A stretch of 64,000 bases of DNA from Kribbella kalugense. Lineage in GTDB: Bacteria; Actinomycetota; Actinomycetes; Propionibacteriales; Kribbellaceae. The notes beneath the pieces were generated by a model. That model was not told the origin of the DNA. It did not search any database and worked only from the letters and a program-made list of their open reading frames with translations. The DNA is taken from assembly GCF_004365875.1 (NCBI RefSeq), contig NZ_SODF01000003.1, forward strand, positions 543,763 to 607,762, read 5' to 3'. This document shows positions 42,649 to 52,001 of this stretch, piece after piece. The translations under genes and the position numbers were made by a program. Each line of letters begins with the position of its first letter. Position 1 is the stretch's first letter.

Positions 42649-43377
42649 GTGACTGTGCCTGAGGGGAATCCGCGTCCGGACAACGAGATCGAGCGGGTTC
42701 TCGTGGTGGTCGCGCATCCGGACGACATCGATTTCGGCGGAGCCGGCACGGTCGCGGTGTGGACCAAGGCGGGCATCGAGGTGCACTACTGCATCGTCAC
42801 GGACGGTCAGGCGGGCGGCTTCGAACCGGATCGGGATCGCGCCGACATTCCCGCCGTACGGCAGGCTGAGCAGACTGCTGCCGCGGACCACGTCGGGGTT
42901 CACGATCTGCACTTCCTCGGGTACCAGGACGGTTCGGTGGAGCCGACGGCCGAGCTGGTCCGCGACATCAGCCAGGTGATCCGCAAGGTCCGTCCGCAGC
43001 GCCTGCTGACCCAGTCACCGGAGCGCGTGTGGTCCCGCCTCCAGGTCTCGCACCCGGACCACCTGGCGACCGCTGAGGCGACCGTACGGGCGTTCTACCC
43101 GGCGGCAGGCAATCCGTACGCGTACACCGACCTGGACGAGGACGCATGGGACGTCGGTGAGCTGTGGATGATGGACCACCCGGAAAGCAACCACTACGTC
43201 GACATCACCGACACCTTCGACCAGAAGATGGCCGCGCTGATGTCCCACACCAGCCAGCACCGGGACCCCGACGGCCTCCGGGACGGAATCCGGGCCAACT
43301 TCGCCCGGGTCGCCACCGCCGCCGGCCTCCCGCCGAACCACTACGCCGAATCGTTCACCGTCATCCGGATGCGCTAA
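42649..43377 (+). CDS. PIG-L (LmbE) family deacetylase
   Basis: A 242-residue zinc-dependent N-acetylglucosaminyl deacetylase-like protein. The zinc/base motif is VAHPDDIDFGGAGT (His23, Asp25, Asp26) and the third ligand is in VSHPDHLATAEATVRA. Actinobacterial relatives include MshB (mycothiol synthesis), Mca and antibiotic GlcNAc deacetylases; MshB normally is longer, and the sequence here fits the general PIG-L group. The GTG at 42649 is used because AGGGTCGGGGC precedes it. Substrate is unknown. Confidence 0.92.
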   Translation: MTVPEGNPRPDNEIERVLVVVAHPDDIDFGGAGTVAVWTKAGIEVHYCIVTDGQAGGFEPDRDRADIPAVRQAEQTAAADHVGVHDLHFLGYQDGSVEPTAELVRDISQVIRKVRPQRLLTQSPERVWSRLQVSHPDHLATAEATVRAFYPAAGNPYAYTDLDEDAWDVGELWMMDHPESNHYVDITDTFDQKMAALMSHTSQHRDPDGLRDGIRANFARVATAAGLPPNHYAESFTVIRMR

Positions 43378-43417
43378 TCGATTTGCAGCCCGTCGCCTGA
43401 CCAGTCAGGGTGCGGGC

Positions 43418-44149
43418 ATGACTATCTCTCATGCGGTGACCGGCGACGGACCTGACCTGTTGCTGGTGCACGCCGGCGTGGCCGACGCGCGGATGTGGGC
43501 CAAGCAGGTCGACGAACTCAAAGCGGATCACCGGGTGATCACGCTGGACCTGCGGGGGTACGGCGAGACGCCGTTGGAGCCGGGAGCGGAGTACTCCGAC
43601 GCCGGTGACGTGCTCGCGCTGCTGGACGAGCTGGGCGCGAACCACGTGACCGCGGTCGGCGCGTCGTACGGCGGGTACGTCGTCCAGCAGATCGCCAGCC
43701 GGGAGCCGCAGCGGTTCTCGCGGTTGGTGCTGCTCTGCGCGCCGACGGACAACGTGCACCCGACGGACGACCTGCGCGCGGTGTGGGCCGAGGAGAACAA
43801 GCTGATCGAGGCCGGCGACATCGACGGCGCGACCGACCTGATGGTCCGCAGCTGGATCGGCCCGGACGCCGACGACGAGGCCCGTGAGCTGCTCCGCGCG
43901 ATGCAGAAGCGTGCGTACGAGCTGCAGATCCCTGCGGGGGACGTCGAGAACGAGGAGTACGCCGTCGAGCCGGAAAAGATCAGCGCGCCCGTGCGACTGA
44001 TCACGGGCGCGCATGATTTTCAGTTCTTCGCCGACTCCGCGACGTACCTGCAGGAACGGCTGCCGAACGTCGAGCGGATCGACCTCCCGTGGGCCGGCCA
44101 CCTGCCGACCCTCGAGCGTCCGGCCGAGGCGTTGGGACTAATCCGCTAG
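43418..44149 (+). CDS. Alpha/beta-hydrolase
   Basis: A 243-residue single-domain hydrolase with HAGVADARMW oxyanion strand, LDLRGYGET, nucleophile Ser83 in VGASYGGYV, Asp in ITGAHDFQFF and His in LPWAGHLPTLERP. This is the haloalkane dehalogenase/esterase-like family; no dehalogenase Trp pair or lid signature was recognised. It follows the deacetylase by 40 bases and may be cotranscribed. Its last 12 bases overlap the convergent peptidase gene. Confidence 0.9.
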   Translation: MTISHAVTGDGPDLLLVHAGVADARMWAKQVDELKADHRVITLDLRGYGETPLEPGAEYSDAGDVLALLDELGANHVTAVGASYGGYVVQQIASREPQRFSRLVLLCAPTDNVHPTDDLRAVWAEENKLIEAGDIDGATDLMVRSWIGPDADDEARELLRAMQKRAYELQIPAGDVENEEYAVEPEKISAPVRLITGAHDFQFFADSATYLQERLPNVERIDLPWAGHLPTLERPAEALGLIR

Positions 44150-45460
44150 GGCGCCCATCGGGTCCCAGGCGGGGAGGACGATCGGGGCGTCGTCCAGGCG
44201 GGCCTGGAGGTCGGCGGGCAGGGCGGACCGGCGTACGGCGATCTCGAAGACGTGCTCGCCGAACCACGAGTCGTTCATGGTCCAGAAGCCGCTGTCGGCC
44301 TTCTCGTCGCCCCAGCTGTTCTCCACCCGCCAGCGGCGCGCCTTGCCGTCCACCAGGTCGACTCCGGTGAACAGCATCGCGTGCGTCATCAGGGTCTCGT
44401 GGTGGACCAGGCGGTCGGCCTTGTCCAGGGTGAACTCGGTGTCGTAGACGGAGCCGTAGTCGTACAGCTTGGCGTCCCAGAAACCGAGGTCGGAGTTCAT
44501 CTGCTTGCCGACGTCGCAACCGAACCAGACCGGCTCGCCGCCGACGATCGCGTCCTGGGTGAGCTGCTTCATCAGGTCCATCTCGACGTTCAGGTACACC
44601 ACCGGCGGGGCGTCGATCACGTTGCCCAGGTAGTCGACGGTGAAGGTCTTGCCGACCGGGCTGGTCGAGCGCGGGTCGTGCACGAGGCAGACATACTCGT
44701 CGACCGGCAGCTGCACGTACGCCGCGGCGAACTCGGTCGGGGTGGTCCAGCCGTCGCGGTGGAAGCCCTTGTCGGTGTCCTTCCACTGCCACAGGAACTT
44801 CTGCGGCGGCGTACCGAGGTGGATGCTCAGCACCCGGTGCACGGTGGTCAGGATCTCCTGCTTGCGGCCGCGGCGGGCCTCCTCGCCGTCCAGCGCCCGC
44901 AGGTCGCGCGCGCCCTGCCGCAGCAGCTTGCGCAGGATGTCGTTCATCTGCGCGGTCGCGGACGAGCTCTCGGACTCCGGCATCGCTTCCTTCGGCACCA
45001 GGCCGTGCTTGCGAACCACCGCGATGAACATGTTCCACTGGCCGCCGTCACCGATCGGGTCGGACAGCAGGTGCGCCACCGTCCGGTCGTCGGCGTCCCG
45101 GCCGGCGGTGTCGATGATCGCCTCGAGGAAGAAGTTGGCCCGCTCGAACTTGTCCCAGAACAGCACGTAGTTCTGGGAGAACTCGAAGTCCTTGACGCCC
45201 AGCTTCTCCGCGGCGCCGACCCGGAGCAGATTCAGCCCCGCGAACATCCAGCACCGGCCGCTCTTCTTCTGGTTCGTCACCTTCCAGTCGTCAAGAAGGT
45301 TCGACACCGAGTGGTCGATCGAGGTGACGACCTGACGGTCGAGGGCGATGCTGTTGACCGGCGTCTGCGTGACGGCGTTCTGCATCACCCGGTACTGCGG
45401 GTTCGACGCGAACTCCTTCTCGAAGAGGGCGAGCTGATCGGTTGTGAGATTCCGCTCCAT
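44138..45460 (-). CDS. pepC: C1 family aminopeptidase C / bleomycin hydrolase-like peptidase
   Basis: A 440-residue papain-fold aminopeptidase. Catalytic Cys70 lies in KKSGRCWMFAGLN, His in MTHAMLFTGVD and Asn in VENSWGDE, all as in PepC/bleomycin hydrolase; FEFSQNYVLFWDKFERANFFLE is also characteristic. Family members form hexamers with the active site inside and trim peptides from the N-terminus. The protein is cytoplasmic (no signal). The ATG at 45460 gives the family start MERNLT; a GTG nine codons earlier is possible. TATACC just upstream suggests an almost leaderless transcript. Confidence 0.93.
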   Translation of the reverse strand: MERNLTTDQLALFEKEFASNPQYRVMQNAVTQTPVNSIALDRQVVTSIDHSVSNLLDDWKVTNQKKSGRCWMFAGLNLLRVGAAEKLGVKDFEFSQNYVLFWDKFERANFFLEAIIDTAGRDADDRTVAHLLSDPIGDGGQWNMFIAVVRKHGLVPKEAMPESESSSATAQMNDILRKLLRQGARDLRALDGEEARRGRKQEILTTVHRVLSIHLGTPPQKFLWQWKDTDKGFHRDGWTTPTEFAAAYVQLPVDEYVCLVHDPRSTSPVGKTFTVDYLGNVIDAPPVVYLNVEMDLMKQLTQDAIVGGEPVWFGCDVGKQMNSDLGFWDAKLYDYGSVYDTEFTLDKADRLVHHETLMTHAMLFTGVDLVDGKARRWRVENSWGDEKADSGFWTMNDSWFGEHVFEIAVRRSALPADLQARLDDAPIVLPAWDPMGALAD

Positions 45461-45566
45461 AAGAGTCGACGGTATAACAGCCACCAAGCGCGGACCGCCG
45501 GTACCGGGGTGGCGAATCGATGCCCTGTCCGAAACACGCCACCGATGGACGCTTGCGCGGGCCCCG

Positions 45567-46559
45567 CTAGTTCAGCCGGACCCGGGGATCGATCACGCTG
45601 TAGATGAGATCGACGATCAGGTTCATCGCGACCAGCAGCACCGAGGCGAGCAGGACCGTGCCCATGATCACCGGCAGGTCGTAGTCGCTGACGGCATCCA
45701 GCGCCAGCACGCCGAGCCCCGGCAGGTCGAAGATCTTCTCGGTGAAGATGGCGCCCGACAGACTGCCCGCGAGGTCGAGGCCGAAGATCGTGACCACTGG
45801 GATCAGCCCGGCCCGGAGCGCGTGCTTGTAGGTGACGACCCGGTCCGACAGCCCCTTGGCCCGGGCGGTCCGGATGAAATCCTCGCTCAGCGTCTCCACC
45901 ATCGACCCGCGGGAGTAGCGGGCATAGTCGGTGCACCCGTAGACACTCAGGATCACCCACGGCGCCACCAGGCCGGTGAACCAGTGCCAGGGGCTCTCGA
46001 ACGGCGACACCCAGCCGCTCCGGGGCAGAATCGGGTGGAGGACCGTCAAGTAGAGCGCCGCCATCAGGCCGACGATGTAGTACGGCACCGAGCTGATCAG
46101 CAGGGTGCCGCTCATCATCAGGCGGTCACCCGGCGTACCGCGTCTCCTGGCCGCCATCGCACCGGCCGCGACTCCGATGGTCAGCACCAGTACGCCGTAC
46201 CCGAGCACCAGCGAGACCGTCACCGGCAGCCTGGTCATCAGCAGGCCCAGGACCGGTCGGTCGGACTTGAAGGAGAAGCCCAGGCACGGCGCCGAGCAGT
46301 GCTGGACCACGCCGGACGTCTCGAAATCGCGGCCGACCACGATGCCCGCGGCGTACCGGCCGAACTGCTGGACCTTCGGCTCGTCGAGATGCAGGTTCGC
46401 CCTGATCTCGTTGTACCGCGAGATCGGGCACTTGCGCTCGCCGCAGATCGCGGACGCGGGATCGGTGGGCGCGATGAAGAACAACGCGAACGTCGCGACC
46501 ATGGTGACCGCGACCACACTGATCGCGGCCAGCACCCGCCGAACCACGTAATGCACCAC
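45567..46559 (-). CDS. Orphan DppB/OppB-type ABC permease
   Basis: A 330-residue permease with N-terminal VHYVVRRVLAAISVVAVTMVATF, a large extracytoplasmic loop containing a Cys pair (ICGERKCPIS) and another (CSAPCLG), five further TM helices, and the EAA-like ARAKGLSDRVVTYKHALRAGLIPVVTIFG. This fits the OppB/DppB subunit of peptide/nickel importers, but no OppC permease, binding protein or ATPases are nearby. The Cys-rich loop is not usual for the family. GTG at 46559 has GGGGGG seven bases upstream. Adjacent peptidase PepC hints at peptide use. Confidence 0.85.
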   Translation of the reverse strand: MVHYVVRRVLAAISVVAVTMVATFALFFIAPTDPASAICGERKCPISRYNEIRANLHLDEPKVQQFGRYAAGIVVGRDFETSGVVQHCSAPCLGFSFKSDRPVLGLLMTRLPVTVSLVLGYGVLVLTIGVAAGAMAARRRGTPGDRLMMSGTLLISSVPYYIVGLMAALYLTVLHPILPRSGWVSPFESPWHWFTGLVAPWVILSVYGCTDYARYSRGSMVETLSEDFIRTARAKGLSDRVVTYKHALRAGLIPVVTIFGLDLAGSLSGAIFTEKIFDLPGLGVLALDAVSDYDLPVIMGTVLLASVLLVAMNLIVDLIYSVIDPRVRLN

Positions 46560-46619
46560 GATATGCCCCCCTCAAATCCCACCAGACTGGCTGAGATTAC
46601 CTGTGCGGGGCGGCCGGGG

Positions 46620-47261
46620 TTAGACCAGGCGGCGGTCGGTGGCCCAGCGGGTCAGTTCGTGCCGGTTCGAGAGCTGCAGCTTCCGCAGTACGGACGAGAC
46701 GTGGGTCTCGACCGTCTTGACCGAGATGAACAGCTCGCGGGCGACCTCCTTGTAGGCGTACCCGCGCGCGATCAGCCGCAGTACCTCACGCTCCCGCTGC
46801 GACAGCCGGTCCAGGTCCTCGTCGACCGAGGCGATGTCGATCGCGCCGGAGAAGGCGTCCAGGACGAAGCCGGCCAGCCGGGGCGAGAAGACCGCGTCAC
46901 CGTCGGCGACCCGGTTGATCGCGTCGATCAGCTCGGTGCCGCTGATGTTCTTGGTCACGTACCCGCGGGCGCCGGCCCGGATCACGCCGATCACGTCCTC
47001 GGCCGCGTCCGACACCGACAGCGCCAGGAACTTGATGTCCGGGTGCCGCTGGTGCACCTGCTTCATCACCTCGGTGCCGCCGCCACCGGGCAGGTGGACG
47101 TCCAGCAGTACGACGTCGGGCTCGGTGCCGACGATCGCCTTGACCGCGGTGTCGACGTCGGATCCCTCCCCGACGATGTCGACCGCGGTGCCGATCTCGC
47201 TCCGCACCCCGGCCCGGAACATGTCGTGATCGTCGACGACGACAACGCGCCTGCTGCTCAT
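46620..47261 (-). CDS. NarL/LuxR-family response regulator
   Basis: A 213-residue regulator: receiver domain with VVVVDDHDMFRAG and phospho-acceptor Asp54 (VVLLDVHLPGGGG), then a LuxR helix-turn-helix LSQREREVLRLIARGYAYKEVARELFISVKTVETHVSSVLRKL. Its ATG overlaps the stop of the PspC-domain kinase (ATGA), so the two form a coupled two-component pair, probably sensing envelope stress. The likely target is the divergent PspC gene at 48973 and its own operon. Confidence 0.93.
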   Translation of the reverse strand: MSSRRVVVVDDHDMFRAGVRSEIGTAVDIVGEGSDVDTAVKAIVGTEPDVVLLDVHLPGGGGTEVMKQVHQRHPDIKFLALSVSDAAEDVIGVIRAGARGYVTKNISGTELIDAINRVADGDAVFSPRLAGFVLDAFSGAIDIASVDEDLDRLSQREREVLRLIARGYAYKEVARELFISVKTVETHVSSVLRKLQLSNRHELTRWATDRRLV

Positions 47262-48793
47262 CTGTCCATCTCCAGTCGCACTTCGGTCCCTGTTTCCGGA
47301 TCGGAGCGCACCGTCGCGCGTCCGCCGTGCCGTTCCATCCTGCCCATCACACTGTGCCGCAAGCCGAGCCGGTCGTCCGGTACCTCATCGACGTCGAACC
47401 CCTTGCCGCGATCCCGGACGAACATCTCCACCCGGTCGCCGTCCACCTCGACGAACACGTCGATCTTCGCGGCGCCCGAGTGCTTGGCCGCGTTCACCAT
47501 CGACTCGCGAGCGGCCCGGACCATCGACCCCAGCGGCTCGGTCAGGTCGCAGTCACCGACGGTGATCACCTCGATCGGCACGCCGTGCGAGTCCTCGACC
47601 TCGGCCGCAGCGCGTTTCGCCGCGCCCGCGATGGTCTGGTCCGCCTTGTCGTCCTCGTCGTACAACCAGGACCGCAGCTCGCGCTCCTGCGAGCGCGCCA
47701 GCCGGGCTACCGCCTTCGGGTCCTCGGCCTGCTTCTGGATCATCGCCAGCGTCTGCAGCACCGAGTCGTGCAGGTGCGCCGCCATGTCGGCGCGCTCCTG
47801 CGAACGGACCCGCTCAGCACGCTCCGAGTTCAGGTCGCGGCTCAGCCGGTGCACCCACGGCCCCGCGATGACACCGATGCCGACCACGGCGAGCAGCAGC
47901 GCGATCAGTACGTCGCCGACCATCGAGAGCCGGCCGTTCTGGACCAGGAACAGCGTGACCGCGGTGCCGATCAGGATCAGGCCGACGGCGATCCGGATCA
48001 GCGACTTCCAGCCGCCCTTGCCGAGCACCAGCCCGAGGATCGGCACGCGGACGTCGCGGGTCCACTTGTCCTTCTGACTCTCGTCTGCCTGCCGCCAGAT
48101 CAGCGCCAGACCGGTCGCCGCGAACACCAGCGGCCAGAACAGCTTCCCGGCGATCCCGAACCCGGCGATCTGCAGCAACAGGCACAGACCGATGCCGATG
48201 GCCACCAACGCGGGCAGCTGGCCGCGGCTCTTCTCCCGCTTCCGCTGCTTGGCTTCGGCCACGGGTGGCGGCGGCTCGTCGGAACGCAGTCCGCTCCGCG
48301 TGTGCGCAGCCAGACCAGGCGCGGCCGGCACGGTGTCGGGCGCCAGCGGCATCAGGAACCACAGGGCCGCATAGATCAGTACGCCGAAGCCACCGAAGAC
48401 CGTGGTCGCGATCAGGATCAGCCGTACGACGGTGTCCGACACGCCGAGGTGGTCCGCGATCCCACCGGCCACACCGGCGACGACACGCCCTTCGGTACGC
48501 CGGTATGCCCGGCGCGGCGCGTCAACGGGCTGGGCCGGCGGCACGAACGTCGTACCGGGGCCGGGTGGAGGCGGTGTCCATTGGGTACCGGAGGCCTGCT
48601 CGGCGCGCATCCGGGCGGCGTAAGCGGCGTACGGACCCTGGTACTGACCGGGTCCCTGCGGTCCCCAGTGCTTGTAGCGCCATTGATCCTGGGCCGAGGT
48701 CGACTGGCCAGGCGTCGGCTCGGGCTGGGCTCCGTTCGCGGAGGTCCCACCCGGAGGCGCGGCTGCTGGCTGGCTCATCCCCTCGATCGTCAC
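47258..48793 (-). CDS. PspC-domain sensor histidine kinase
   Basis: A 511-residue kinase. Pro/Gly/Gln-rich cytoplasmic N-terminus, PspC domain near residues 95-160 (RVVAGVAGGIADHLGVSDTVV, then TM), further TM helices, then a HisKA_3 region with phospho-acceptor His in AAHLHDSVLQTLAMIQ and a HATPase near the C-terminus (VRDRGKGFDVDEVPDDRLGL). A divergent PspC-only gene and its overlapping response regulator complete the module. The frame can start at GTG 48793 or ATG 48778; the ATG has GAGGGG touching it, so I keep the GTG with low certainty. Confidence 0.92.
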   Translation of the reverse strand: MTIEGMSQPAAAPPGGTSANGAQPEPTPGQSTSAQDQWRYKHWGPQGPGQYQGPYAAYAARMRAEQASGTQWTPPPPGPGTTFVPPAQPVDAPRRAYRRTEGRVVAGVAGGIADHLGVSDTVVRLILIATTVFGGFGVLIYAALWFLMPLAPDTVPAAPGLAAHTRSGLRSDEPPPPVAEAKQRKREKSRGQLPALVAIGIGLCLLLQIAGFGIAGKLFWPLVFAATGLALIWRQADESQKDKWTRDVRVPILGLVLGKGGWKSLIRIAVGLILIGTAVTLFLVQNGRLSMVGDVLIALLLAVVGIGVIAGPWVHRLSRDLNSERAERVRSQERADMAAHLHDSVLQTLAMIQKQAEDPKAVARLARSQERELRSWLYDEDDKADQTIAGAAKRAAAEVEDSHGVPIEVITVGDCDLTEPLGSMVRAARESMVNAAKHSGAAKIDVFVEVDGDRVEMFVRDRGKGFDVDEVPDDRLGLRHSVMGRMERHGGRATVRSDPETGTEVRLEMDR

Positions 48794-48972
48794 ACGTGGA
48801 CGGGTGCGACACCAGCAGGCTTGTCCCGGGCCGCGTCCTCAGCGCGGGCCCGCCTGGCTCAGGGTCGGCTCGGGGAGAACCCCGAAACCCTCGCTGATCG
48901 CCGGTGGACTCGGGGGGCCGTCAGGGTGCATCCCGATGTTCCGGACCAGTTGAAGGTGTGAGTATCGATGAC

Positions 48973-50316
48973 ATGGAGCAGAACCAGAGTGGACCCGCGG
49001 GGTTCGACCGCAACCGCCTGCAGAACCCGCAGACCTGGCGGCGCAGCAGGTCGGACCGCTGGGTCGCGGGTGTCTGCGGCGGCATCGGCCGCGCGCTGAA
49101 CATCGACCCCGTGCTGGTCCGCGTGGTGATGGCCGTGCTGATCCTCAGCGGCCCGGGCGTCATCTTCTACATCGCCGCCTGGGTGCTGATGCCCGACGAG
49201 GGCAGCGACCGCTCGGCGGCGCAGGGTCTGCTCGGCGACCGGATCCGGCCCGACCACCCGTGGCTGTGGCCGGTCGTGATCGGCGCCTGCATCTTCGCGG
49301 CGATCGCGATGATGTCGTCGTTCGACTTCGGCCGGTTCGTCCCCGGGCCGCTGATCGTGCTCGCGGTGATCTGGGTGGTCGCCAAGCAGCGCAAGAACGG
49401 CGGCCGCCGGGGCCAATGGACGGGCCAGGGCAACAACTGGACCGGCCAGGGCACGAACTGGACCGGTCGCCCGCAGGACACCACCTCCCCGGCCACCGGC
49501 CAGCCGACCACTTCGGCGGCCACGTCTTCTCAAAGCGTCGCACCTCAGAGCGACCCGTCAGCTCCCCCGACGGGTCCGTCGTCCTCGGCCACACAGCGAC
49601 CCCAGGACCGCACCGTCGAACCGGTCCAGCCTGTGTGGACCGAGGACGACCCTCTCGGCCTGTACGTCGACGAGCCGGCCGGCACCCCGCCGGTCAGCAC
49701 CAAGCCCGCCGGACCGCCCGCCAAGGGCATGCGCGGGATCAAGTCGATCGTCGTCCTCCTGACCGGCATCGCGATCGGCATCGCCGCACTCGCGGGCGCC
49801 CCCACGGCGACCATGCTGATCATCGGCGTGGCCACGCTCGGCGCCGGCATGCTGGTCGGCGGGTTCGTCGGCCGCACGCTGGCCCTGCTGCCGCTGGGCA
49901 TCCTGCTCGCGGCCGGCGCGCTGGCGAGCACGGTGTTCCCCGCCGTACCGCGCAACTTCGCCGACACGAACTACGTCGCGCCGATCGGTCAGACCATCGG
50001 TGCGACCGGGACGAGCTACCAGTTCGACGCCGGGTCGGTGCACCTGGACCTGACCAAGGCCACCTTCGGCCCGAACGCCAAGGTCGACGTACACGGTGGC
50101 GCCGGCGAGGTCATCGTCAAGGTGCCGTCGAACGTCGACGTGTTGGGCCAGCTGTCGGCCGAAATGGGAGACGTTGCCTTCCTCAACCAGCACCAGGGCG
50201 GCCATAATGCCGAGTTGAGCCTCAACGACCTCGGTACGGACGGCAAGGCCGGACCGCAACAGGTCACCCTGGACCTGGACCTCAAACTGGGCAGCATCAA
50301 GGTGGAACGCGAATGA
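48973..50316 (+). CDS. PspC-domain membrane protein with putative adhesin-like C-terminus
   Basis: A 447-residue protein: short N-terminus, PspC domain (WRRSRSDRWVAGVCGGIGRALNIDPVLVRVV), TM helices, a Gln/Asn/Thr/Pro-rich linker (residues about 150-220), a second hydrophobic block with about four helices, and a soluble end resembling LiaF/DUF2154-type beta-helix (YQFDAGSVHLDLTKATF ... VPSNVDVLGQL). It is divergent from the PspC kinase and so is a likely target and feedback partner in cell-envelope stress. The ATG at 48973 is chosen; a GTG five codons earlier is nearer an AAGG. A small membrane protein overlaps its end. Confidence 0.88.
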   Translation: MEQNQSGPAGFDRNRLQNPQTWRRSRSDRWVAGVCGGIGRALNIDPVLVRVVMAVLILSGPGVIFYIAAWVLMPDEGSDRSAAQGLLGDRIRPDHPWLWPVVIGACIFAAIAMMSSFDFGRFVPGPLIVLAVIWVVAKQRKNGGRRGQWTGQGNNWTGQGTNWTGRPQDTTSPATGQPTTSAATSSQSVAPQSDPSAPPTGPSSSATQRPQDRTVEPVQPVWTEDDPLGLYVDEPAGTPPVSTKPAGPPAKGMRGIKSIVVLLTGIAIGIAALAGAPTATMLIIGVATLGAGMLVGGFVGRTLALLPLGILLAAGALASTVFPAVPRNFADTNYVAPIGQTIGATGTSYQFDAGSVHLDLTKATFGPNAKVDVHGGAGEVIVKVPSNVDVLGQLSAEMGDVAFLNQHQGGHNAELSLNDLGTDGKAGPQQVTLDLDLKLGSIKVERE

Positions 50317-50504
50317 GCCAGCAACCACGCAAGACGAAGCCGGACGTCCCCGGCGTGGTGGCCGGCACCGTCCTGACCGGAGCCGCCACCATCTGGATGC
50401 TCACCGAGAACGGCGCCCTCCAGACCGACGACCTGGGCATCACCAGCGCCCTCCTCCTGGTAACCGCCGGCGTACTGGGCCTAGCCGCCTCCCGCCGCAC
50501 CTAA
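50313..50504 (+). CDS. Small membrane protein
   Basis: A 63-residue protein with a polar N-terminus and two hydrophobic helices (about residues 15-29 and 43-58). The ATG overlaps the PspC-protein stop by four bases (ATGA), so translation is coupled and it is likely part of the same envelope-stress module. No family is recognised. Confidence 0.7.
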   Translation: MSQQPRKTKPDVPGVVAGTVLTGAATIWMLTENGALQTDDLGITSALLLVTAGVLGLAASRRT

Positions 50505-50576
50505 CTCACGGGCTCGGTTAGGCTTGGCGGTTGTGAGGGGCCTGGGTGAAGCGGGTCCCGTGGGCTAGGAGTATCG

Positions 50577-50795
50577 ATGGTGCGCGGCACCGTGAAGTGG
50601 TTCAACGCCGACAAGGGGTACGGCTTCCTTGCCGTCGAGGCGGCCGGCGGTAGCGAGGGCGTGGACGACGTGTTCGTCCACTGGAGCAAGATCGTGTCCG
50701 ACGGGTACAAGACCCTCGAGGACGGCCAGCCGGTCGAGTTCCAGATCGTCGAAGGACCCAAGGGCCGCGAGGCCGACGCCGTCACGCCGATCTGA
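50577..50795 (+). CDS. Cold-shock domain protein
   Basis: A 72-residue CspA-type OB fold. RNP1 is NADKGYGFLAV and RNP2 is DDVFVHWSKI, followed by GQPVEFQIVEGPKGREADAV, typical of the family. It has a few extra residues between RNP1 and RNP2 (EAAGGSEGV) and Trp in place of the usual aromatic Phe/Tyr after VFVH. It binds single-stranded RNA or DNA as an RNA chaperone. The ATG at 50577 is preceded by AGGAG six bases upstream. Confidence 0.93.
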   Translation: MVRGTVKWFNADKGYGFLAVEAAGGSEGVDDVFVHWSKIVSDGYKTLEDGQPVEFQIVEGPKGREADAVTPI

Positions 50796-50849
50796 GCGCG
50801 GGCGTCCGGCAACCGATAACCTGACGTCTCATCATGTGAGGGGTGAGAC

Positions 50850-52001
50850 GTGACGGAGCCGGTGCCTGTGATCCGGAAGCTCGAGCGTGCGCTGGCCGAC
50901 GACGACTTCGCCTGGTCCCTGCTGCTCGTCGGCGAGGATCAGACCGACAAGCTCGCGACGCTGACCGGCGACCTGCGCGGGCCGTTCTCGGCCTCCGGTG
51001 ACGGCAAGCAGATCACGTCCGGCTTCTCCTACTGGGGTATCGGCCCGACGATCGCCTGGGCGAACGCCACCAACGACCCGTTCTACCTGGTCATGAAGGC
51101 CGGCGCGGAGTCGTTCCTGCGGCACTGGCGCAAGCTCCGCCCGCACGTGGAGAACGGCGGCTTCCACCTGGTCAGCCTCGGGGTCGGCACCGGCGTCAAG
51201 GACCGCACGATCCTCAGCGACATGCGCCGGGAGAACCGGGACATGTACTACATCCCGGTCGACATGAGCTCGGAGATGCTGCGGATGGGCACGTTGGAGC
51301 CCGTCCGCGGCGCCCGCTTCCCGGCGTCCCAGGTGCTGCCGGTGCAGCTCGACTTCTCGATCGCGGACAACATGGAAGAGCTCGGGCAGATGCTGGGCCG
51401 GCTGGTCGGCAAGGACCCGATCCTGTTCACGCTGACCGGCAACACGCTGGCCAACTTCGAAAGTGACGAGGAGCTGCTCAGCACGCTCACTCGGGTACTA
51501 CGACCGCAGGACCGGCTGCTGCTCGAGGTGGCCAGCACCACCCGGCTGGACCAGGAGACGGCCGACGCCGCCGCGGACGAGTACCACCAGACCCGCGCCT
51601 TCGCCGAGTTCGTCACCAGCGCGCTCCGCTACAACACGGACCTGAGAATCGACAACGAGCAGGTCAAGTTCGTCGGTGAGGTCGAGGACGACGACGCGCT
51701 GCTGGTGAAGATCCTCTGGCAGAACGCCACCGACAGCGAGATCCGGATGGGCCTGCCCGACCACACCGATGTCGTGCTCCCGGTCGGCGACACGATCCGC
51801 CTCTACACCACCCGCAAGTACTCCACCGCCCGGCTGAAGCGCCTGACCGAGGCCTGCAAGCTGACGCCGGTCGAGGCGATCCAGTCCCAGTTCCGGTACA
51901 CCCGCCGACCGAACCCGTTCGGTCTGGAGCTGCTGCTGCTGGCACCAGAGGCGGCCGGCGAGAGCGCACACAGCCTCGCCGACGACATCTGGGCAACATG
52001 A
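50850..52001 (+). CDS. EgtD-like SAM-dependent methyltransferase (Methyltransf_33)
   Basis: A 383-residue protein matching the histidine-specific N-methyltransferase superfamily (EgtD group) in fold: the SAM loop is HLVSLGVGTGVKD, followed by YYIPVDMSSEMLRMG, the LPVQLDFSIADN acidic segment and ILFTLTGNTLANFES. The EgtD family methylates His in ergothioneine synthesis; here no egtB or egtC is nearby and residues for His recognition cannot be confirmed, so the substrate is open. It overlaps the next two-TM gene by four bases. The GTG at 50850 has GGGGTGAGAC before it. Confidence 0.85.
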   Translation: MTEPVPVIRKLERALADDDFAWSLLLVGEDQTDKLATLTGDLRGPFSASGDGKQITSGFSYWGIGPTIAWANATNDPFYLVMKAGAESFLRHWRKLRPHVENGGFHLVSLGVGTGVKDRTILSDMRRENRDMYYIPVDMSSEMLRMGTLEPVRGARFPASQVLPVQLDFSIADNMEELGQMLGRLVGKDPILFTLTGNTLANFESDEELLSTLTRVLRPQDRLLLEVASTTRLDQETADAAADEYHQTRAFAEFVTSALRYNTDLRIDNEQVKFVGEVEDDDALLVKILWQNATDSEIRMGLPDHTDVVLPVGDTIRLYTTRKYSTARLKRLTEACKLTPVEAIQSQFRYTRRPNPFGLELLLLAPEAAGESAHSLADDIWAT

